Source of the DNA: Nostoc cf. commune SO-36
GTDB lineage: Bacteria > Cyanobacteriota > Cyanobacteriia > Cyanobacteriales > Nostocaceae
Reading direction: 5' to 3'
NCBI RefSeq assembly: GCF_023734775.1
Contig: NZ_AP025734.1
Location: 62,001 to 126,000 of the forward strand
DNA: 64,000 bases
The stretch's first letter is position 1; every line of letters begins with the position of its first letter. Under the pieces are notes generated by a model, which saw nothing but the letters and a program-made list of their open reading frames with translations, was not told the origin of the DNA and did no database searches. A program made the position numbers and the translations under genes. This document shows, piece by piece, positions 63,713 through 64,000 of the stretch.

Positions 63713-64000
63713 ATGACAAATATCAAAAGCCTTTCTAAAACCCCTGCTTTCAAGTTCGTAATTTTACTCGGCTTTGTTAGCTTATGTGCTGATGCAACCT
63801 ACGAAGGGGCGCGTAGCATCACGGGAGCTTATCTTGGAGTTTTGGGTGCTAGTGGCACTGTGGTAGGGCTGGTAGCGGGTTTAGGGGAGTTAATTGGCTA
63901 TGGCTTTCGCCTAGTTATCGGTTATCTCAGTGACCAGACGCGAAAATACTGGGGAATCACTACATTCGGTTATTTTATCAATACAGCAGTTGTGCCGCTT
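63713..64000 (+). CDS. MFS transporter, N-terminal part (continues past window)
   Basis: The ATG at 63713 opens 96 codons to the window edge: FKFVILLGFVSLCADATYEG, ARSITGAYLGVLGASGTVVG, then the MFS signature region GFRLVIGYLSDQTRKYWGIT. It resembles the MFS at 2.1 kb in layout (GFVSLLTDISSEM against GFVSLCADATYEG). Substrate unknown. It probably belongs to the same accessory region, which therefore extends beyond the window. Confidence 0.82.
   Translation, partial: MTNIKSLSKTPAFKFVILLGFVSLCADATYEGARSITGAYLGVLGASGTVVGLVAGLGELIGYGFRLVIGYLSDQTRKYWGITTFGYFINTAVVPL

Noticed and set aside
1..64000. tRNA, rRNA, riboswitch or phage genes
   Set aside because: None could be recognised by eye; covariance-model searches would be needed to exclude small RNAs.

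Overview
The window looks like an accessory metal-resistance region of a filamentous, probably heterocyst-forming cyanobacterium (Nostoc / Calothrix / Tolypothrix type). The octamer GCGATCGC (HIP1) is scattered throughout, and several genes are typical of that group: CoaR/CoaT, ZiaR/ZiaA, RppA/RppB, DUF2808 proteins and group 2 sigma factors. No rRNA, tRNA, replication, conjugation or core metabolic gene was seen, so a plasmid or a large genomic island fits best. The replicon type cannot be decided from this stretch.

Layout. 0-2 kb: a sulfide/persulfide module on the minus strand (TauE/SafE exporter, ETHE1-like persulfide dioxygenase, DUF442 sulfurtransferase) divergent from a BigR/SqrR-like ArsR repressor. 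2-6.6 kb: an MFS transporter, a DUF347 membrane protein, a two-component pair and a DUF2127 protein. 6.6-9 kb: a graveyard of small repeats and an IS630 relic around a PepSY gene. 8955-14849: a compact Tn7-like transposon carrying only a TnsA-TnsB fusion, TnsC and TniQ/TnsD. It abuts the remains of a czc locus (truncated membrane anchor gene, czcA relics), into which a SMI1 / azoreductase / ECF41 sigma trio (15.9-18.1 kb) is sandwiched. 18.8-20 kb: a ChrB-like N-terminal domain protein and a small secreted protein. 20.6-24.3 kb: an intact CusA/CzcA pump with a lipoprotein. 24.6-27.8 kb: cobalt ATPase CoaT and its regulator CoaR.

28-51 kb is almost entirely on the minus strand: a TPR protein, an NRAMP (mntH) gene cut into three pieces by two insertion sequences, a YnfA protein, RppA/RppB, two sigma factor + DUF2808 pairs, a second lipoprotein, a CDF relic, a SanA-like protein, and a CzcB/CzcA pump whose two genes are pushed apart by an IS66 that itself carries a second IS. 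52-56 kb: ZiaR/ZiaA zinc ATPase and a CDF exporter. 56-64 kb: two methyltransferase genes (one broken), a truncated BNR-repeat gene, an IS701, a MerR regulator with two operators, a thioredoxin-like gene ended by an ISKra4, small membrane proteins, and the start of a second MFS gene.

How it works together. The region combines efflux systems for divalent metals (two RND pumps, two P1B ATPases, CDF, disabled NRAMP uptake) with dedicated sensors (CoaR, ZiaR, MerR, RppAB, BigR-like). An 11-bp-spaced TGAAAT direct repeat lies upstream of both RND loci and both DUF2808 genes, which points to one response regulator controlling them all. Exact target duplications let most insertions be reconstructed to the base: mntH, the czcB-czcA gap, one DUF2808 gene and the thioredoxin-like gene were all intact before insertion.
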